In this document: positions 59,127 through 64,000 of the stretch, piece after piece
Layout: each line of letters starts with the position of its first letter
Numbering within the stretch: the stretch's first letter is position 1
Assembly (NCBI RefSeq): GCF_025698545.1
Contig: NC_068572.1
Span: forward strand, 558,001-622,000
DNA length: 64,000 nucleotides
Origin: Gossypium raimondii
Lineage: Eukaryota > Streptophyta > Magnoliopsida > Malvales > Malvaceae
Direction of reading: 5' to 3'
The notes under the pieces: model-generated
Seen by the model: only the letters and a program-made list of their open reading frames with translations
Databases searched by the model: none
Told to the model about the DNA's origin: nothing
Made by a program: the position numbers and the translations under genes

Positions 59127-60665
59127 ATGAATCATTCAATTTCAAACCTTTCTTCTTCTTCTTCTTTATGGTTCAACTACACATGCACTATTTTCTCCTT
59201 CATCTTCTTCACTTTCACGTTCTCATTTTCCCTCTTTTCATTATCAATCTTCATTTTAAGATTAAAACTATGGTGTAAATGTTCAACTTGCCAATCATTC
59301 CTCACTTCAAGTTGGTCCAAAGATTTCAATAACCTTTGTGATTGGTATACTCACCTTCTTTCAAAATCGCCGACGGGAACAATCCATATTCATATCCTCG
59401 GCAATATCATCACCGCCGATCCTAAAAACGTCGAACACATATTAAAAACAAAGTTCGAAAATTACCCAAAAGGAAAACCATTCTCGATTCTCCTCGGTGA
59501 TTTACTCGGCAAAGGTATATTTAACGTCGATGGTGATTCATGGAAATTTCAAAGAAAAATGGCTAGTCTTGAACTTGGTAGTGTTTCCATTAGAATGCAT
59601 GCTTTTAATATCGTTAAATCGGAGATTCAAACTAGACTTATCCCTCTTTTAAACTCAGTTTCCGGTCAGGTTTTAGATTTACAGGATGTGTTTAGAAGAT
59701 TTTCTTTTGATAATATTTGTAAATTTTCATTCGGGTTTGATCCTTGCTGCCTTGAATTATCGTTGCCGATGCCTGCGTCGGAGTTTGCGGAGGCTTTTGA
59801 TTTGGCGTCGAAGTTATCGGCACAAAGAGGGTTGTCGTCGTCGTCTTTGATATGGAAAGTTAAAAGGGTATTGAATTTAGGGTCTGAAAAAGAGCTTAAA
59901 AGCGCCATTAAAATGGTGGATCAATTTGCTCAACGTATGATTAATCAACGACGGGAACTTGGTTTTTCCGACAAGAGTGATCTTTTGTCGAGATTTATGG
60001 CGACAATGATCGACGACGACAAGTATCTTCGTGACATTGTCGTTAGTTTCCTTTTGGCTGGTCGTGATACGGTTGCTTCCGGTCTAACTAGTTTCTTTTG
60101 GTTATTATCTCAAAACCCGAAAGTCGAGTTCGCCATTAGAGACGAACTCGAAAAGGTCACTGCCGGGTTTTCGCCGAGCGACGATCAAGATTTCGTAATG
60201 TTCGATCAAATGCGTGAAATGCATTATTTGCACGCGGCATTATGCGAGAGCTTACGGTTGTTTCCGCCGGTTCAATTGGACTCGAAGTTCGCTCAACACG
60301 ACGACGTTTTGCCTGATTTTACTTTTGTAAGGAAAGGTACTAGGGTCACTTACCATCCCTACGCGATGGGTCGGATGGAACGGGTTTGGGGCTCCGATTG
60401 TCTTGAATTCAAACCGGAAAGATGGTTGAAAAACGGTAGATATGTACCCGAAAACCCATACAAGTACCCGGTTTTCCAAGCCGGGTTAAGGGTTTGTTTA
60501 GGGAAGGAAATGGCATTAGTGGAGATGAAATGTGTGGTTCTAGCCATAATCAAACGGTTCAACATTCAGGTTGCTGATCCGAATCAAGCACCAAAGTTCG
60601 CCCCGGGTCTCACTGCCACCGTGAGAGGCGGCTTACCAGTTCTAGTCCAACGAAGGGAAGCTTAA
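59127..60665 (+). CDS. CYP94C1: Cytochrome P450 of the CYP94C type (jasmonoyl-isoleucine oxidase)
   Basis: Intronless, 512 aa. An N-terminal membrane anchor lies at about 20-48 (Phe/Leu/Ser-rich). P450 motifs: WKFQRKMAS (C helix, 139-147), AGRDT (311-315, oxygen activation in the I helix), ESLR (374-377, the ExxR motif), FKPERW (428-433) and the haem loop FQAGLRVCLG (450-459) with Cys457 as the iron ligand. The clan-86 style and the HYP..MGRMERVWG pattern place it in CYP94. Closest by memory to CYP94C1, which oxidises 12-hydroxy-JA-Ile to 12-carboxy-JA-Ile at the ER and so ends the jasmonate signal. Other CYP94 members act on fatty acids, so the substrate is inferred. G-box and T/G-box lie upstream, as expected for a jasmonate-induced gene. 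The Arabidopsis gene lies next to the P2 pair, matching the order here. Confidence 0.9.
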   Translation: MNHSISNLSSSSSLWFNYTCTIFSFIFFTFTFSFSLFSLSIFILRLKLWCKCSTCQSFLTSSWSKDFNNLCDWYTHLLSKSPTGTIHIHILGNIITADPKNVEHILKTKFENYPKGKPFSILLGDLLGKGIFNVDGDSWKFQRKMASLELGSVSIRMHAFNIVKSEIQTRLIPLLNSVSGQVLDLQDVFRRFSFDNICKFSFGFDPCCLELSLPMPASEFAEAFDLASKLSAQRGLSSSSLIWKVKRVLNLGSEKELKSAIKMVDQFAQRMINQRRELGFSDKSDLLSRFMATMIDDDKYLRDIVVSFLLAGRDTVASGLTSFFWLLSQNPKVEFAIRDELEKVTAGFSPSDDQDFVMFDQMREMHYLHAALCESLRLFPPVQLDSKFAQHDDVLPDFTFVRKGTRVTYHPYAMGRMERVWGSDCLEFKPERWLKNGRYVPENPYKYPVFQAGLRVCLGKEMALVEMKCVVLAIIKRFNIQVADPNQAPKFAPGLTATVRGGLPVLVQRREA

Positions 60666-63320
60666 TTGCTAAGAGAATTCCTTCACAAACTGTTAGAATT
60701 GAATTTGGTCGTAACTCAGTAAATTTAGATTAATTTCATACAAATGTTTGATGCGAGTTGACCTATTAAATTCCACAAAAAAAAATTTAACATCAGTCAA
60801 ATTTATTAATTCAATAGATTTAAATTCGAATCTTCCCATTATTATAAAATATTATATTATATGAAATTATAATTCCACGTTATCTTTATCTCTTTTCAAT
60901 AGGAGAATACTAAATAAATTTTTTTTTAAATTAAAATTTTAAAAAAACTGACATAAAATTACAGTTTCATACGGTCCCTCCTCAGCTCGCAAAGCAATAG
61001 AGAAGGTTCACATGTTAATTCATGAGAAAATAGTAAATTAATTTGTAGACCAAGAATAATATGGGCAACCGCCCCTGATTCGATGTGTACTTTTTAATTA
61101 TTAGTATTTATTTTTCTGTGACAAGGGGTAACATGCATGCTTTACCGACAAGTTCATTAAAATAAACACAACAAGAAGCAAGAAAATGAATATACAAAAG
61201 CTTAAATAAAAGGTCAATAATTAATTAATTCTTCAATTAAATTAAATATTTAATTAAGTCATCAAAAAAATCAATTTTTGTGTAAGTCCTTCAGGTCGTG
61301 CCACATGGTAAATTTGGGTATTTTCTAAATATTATTCAAAAATATAAAATTATAAAAAGTCTAGAATTTTGAAAAAAATTAAAATTAAAATTTTAAAAAT
61401 ATCATTCCCATATAGCAACTTCATATTTACACTTAAAGATTTAGACCATAAAATCAAGCAACATATATGTTTTACAGTCTTAAGTGCATTCTTAGAAAAA
61501 TGTTTCTCAACTCCATACCCTTTTAATTTACACATATTTTTAATATATAAGAGATAAGAGACAAGATTATATTAAAATATTCTCACAAAAGTCCAGAATA
61601 AATCAAAGATCTTTAAGATAAAATTTTAAACTGACCAAGTTAATTTTTACGAAATAAGGGATCCAGTTTATTTGATTCAAATAATTCGATCTTTAACGAT
61701 TTGTTGCTTCACAAAATATATATATCTTCAAATATAAGTCCGCACATATCCACAAAATAACAAGTAATATTAGTCGATATCTCAGTATATAAGATAAACA
61801 GATCATATAAAAATTTTTGAAAAGTAATATTAATTAATGACTCATTTTAATAATAAATATTACGAGATTAATTATACAATGTACATTTAATAAAAGACAA
61901 AAGAGACCAAACTTTAGACATTATATTTATGGTCTAGACTTAGACACGTCAATATACATAATATTTTCTATAAAGATACAAATTTGATTTTTTTCCCTAA
62001 ACCCATGTGCATAGTGGCAATATTTAATTTTGTTGCAAACTATAAGGTTTTGTTTATTTGTATATTTAAATAAATTAACCTATGAAAAGGTGAGACTAAT
62101 AATTTTATAATCATATTTTATTTTAATTAATCACGAGGCATATGGAAACATGAAATATCATGGAATTACGTGCATGGCAGCAAGGAATTTAAGATTCTTT
62201 AGCAGTTGACTCGTAAGATTAATGTATGTGCACAGAAAATTTTTAGGTGCGTCTAAATAAAATTTTAATTTTTAATAATTTACATATTAAATCAAATTTT
62301 TATAATTTTAGGAGGTTAAAGTGTAATTTTATTTTTACTAATTTAAAATTTTAAAAGTTTTTAAAGGACCTAAATAATAATTTTTTATTTTAGGGGGGCC
62401 GAGGCCCCTGCCAGACCCCCTAGATTCGCCTCTCTGTATGTGTAGTATTATTTATAGATATATTTAAAATATTATTATAAAAATTATTAAGATGATAATA
62501 TGTGTCTATTTATTTATTTTAATGTTGTCTCAATTAGTTCATTTTGTCAATCTAGTTATCACTTCTAAGTACTAAATGAGAGTCCACATATAATGTGGAA
62601 CATGTTTGAAGCACATGGATCAAATTATGAACTTATCAGTATTTATCTCATGGATAAATTAGATTTTATGTGTTATAGGAAATAGACAATTTCAGTAAAA
62701 TTTTGAAGGTTTTTTTTTTAACACGTAAGATTTAAGCTATCCATGTAATATGCAATGACAAAGTTAGGGGTAAGTAGGGGCCTTGGTCCCTTGATTGAAT
62801 GGTGTTATTTCAATTATAGCCTATTCTAGTAATTATTTTTAAGCCCCTAGATAGTTTACAATGAAAATTATGCATTTTAAGCCCTTCCAAAAGAATACTA
62901 TTTTTATTTCGTCCCTCTTAAAAAACTACTATCTTTACCTTTGGTAGTAGATATACACATGTTCTAAATACAATCCATATGAGATTTAAGCTAGCATTTG
63001 ACACCTAACCTAACAATTAGGTTTATCAATAGAGGCATGTCACAACCCCAAAATGGAAAATTGTTGCTCTAGACCCTCAAAATTAAAAAAACCCCTAACT
63101 TAATCTATGATAAAATTACAATTTGCTCCTCCCAAAAAATATATAACTTAATCTGGTTTCTTAAAAGAATTTATGATTTCACCCATGTTTATCAAAGACC
63201 ATATTAATACGACACCAATACTTAATCACTCAATTAAAACATTTTAATTCAAAATCAATTTTTTTTTGTGAAAAAGACAAACAAAACATATTAAACAATT
63301 AAAATCGGAAAGTTTGAAAC
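60666..63320. other. Intergenic, repeats, no gene
   Basis: AT-rich. The about 190-bp short repeat shared with 50440 and 51815 occurs at 62258-62440, ending in a GGCCCCTGCC..CCCCCTAGATTCGCC-type tail. 62440-63280 has several segments of the 'CCCTAGATAG/AAATTACAATTTG' intergenic type. No coding region is supported; the short open frames near 61350-61560 are AT-rich shadows. Confidence 0.45.
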
Positions 63321-63870
63321 TCTAGCAACTTCAACAATCACTGCTATCTCTTTTGGAATTTTTGCAAATACTTGTTAAAGCTAAATTTTTCTCTGAAGCC
63401 ATTTTTACAAGATTGTTCATAACTTGATTTCTCTCTTTGGGGGATATGCTTGAGTTCTCATTGCTCCATAGTTTGTAAGATCCATAGTCGTATGGATGTC
63501 TTGTTGAGCTTTGACCACCTCCAAATTGTCAATGTGAATGGAAACTTTCTTGCATCCTTCCCTTTAAACAAAGGTTAGACCATTTAAGATTCCCCACAAT
63601 TCGGCATCAAACACTGAACAAAAACCCAAATACCAATTATATCTAGCAATCCACAGGCCATCTAAGGTTAGCCCATCTTGCTTATACGCCACCCCTTCGA
63701 CAGCAACCCATTCTGCTTTCAACTTAACAACGCTATTAGTAAATAAGTGAAACCAAGTACCTGTTGAATCAGAAATGTGATCAAACTTGCGCGGTCCAAA
63801 AAGGTCTTGTTTGAGTGTTTCAAATTATTGTTTAGCCCAACTTATCGAAGATTTGATGGTTTCAGAGTTC
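63321..63870 (-). pseudogene. LINE 3' end: RNase H-like domain, decayed
   Basis: Minus-strand translation gives RNase H-like stretches typical of the plant L1-type LINE polyprotein C-terminus: AEWVAVEGVAYKQDGLTLDG, GFCSVFDAELWGILNGL (the DAELW motif with conserved Asp/Glu), and VSIHIDNLEVV. The frame is broken by several stops after the GL..TF segment. It runs toward the window end and may continue past 63870. A host RNase H-like (RVT_3) gene is the alternative but the stops argue against it. Confidence 0.6.
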
Positions 63871-64000
63871 CAAGAATTTTTTTTTAAAATTATAGAGATA
63901 AATTTAAAATCTAAAAATGTATGAATGAAATTAACCCAAAACAAAATCCCAAAAGTGGAATCTCACCATCTTTGTAGATCATTAATGCACACGACTCATG

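Overview
This is a nuclear window from a eudicot plant. It is AT-rich and intron-bearing, with a few host genes spread among dense MITEs, SINEs and LTR fossils. Several repeats (two large LTR families, a tRNA-derived SINE with a poly-A tail, long-TIR MITEs) look like those I know from cotton, so Gossypium or another Malvaceae is my best guess. That assignment rests on recall and was not searched.

Layout. 1-1960: intergenic with a SINE. 1961-3253 (-): intronless plastid arogenate dehydratase. 3550-7350: MITEs. 7501-10502 (+): nine-exon plastid 2-carboxyarabinitol-1-phosphatase-like gene. 12690-13071 (-): stress-responsive A/B barrel (Dabb) gene. 15208-16713 (-): DUF247 gene. 17621-19007 (-): LURP-one-related gene. 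20349-26350: tandem duplication carrying two intact COX7a-like genes (-), with a DUF247 pseudogene fragment between them. 26553-37586: an 11 kb broken LTR retrotransposon fossil whose two outer ends are the same LTR end in opposite orientation, flanked by a matching 5-bp target duplication. 37640-43560: tandem duplication with two ribosomal P2 genes (-), one with a rewritten hinge. 43568-52900: MITEs, a solo LTR (46188-49112) and older repeats. 52916-56136: second solo LTR. 56803-58600: a MITE split by about 1.3 kb of chloroplast DNA (rpl14-rpl16). 59127-60665 (+): intronless CYP94C-type P450. 60666-64000: repeats and a decayed LINE end.

How the genes fit together. They do not form a pathway or operon. 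The gene set resembles, from memory, two duplicated Arabidopsis segments at once: chromosome 5 (ADT5, its phosphatase-like neighbour, a Dabb gene, DUF247 genes) and chromosome 2 (ADT3, the P2 pair, CYP94C1). The window may therefore keep an ancestral gene order that Arabidopsis split between two copies. Individual roles are phenylalanine synthesis, removal of a Rubisco inhibitor, respiratory complex IV, the ribosomal stalk and jasmonate breakdown. I found no convincing new biochemical system. The most unusual structures are the inverted-end LTR fossil, the chloroplast insertion inside a MITE, and the P2 copy with the shifted hinge.
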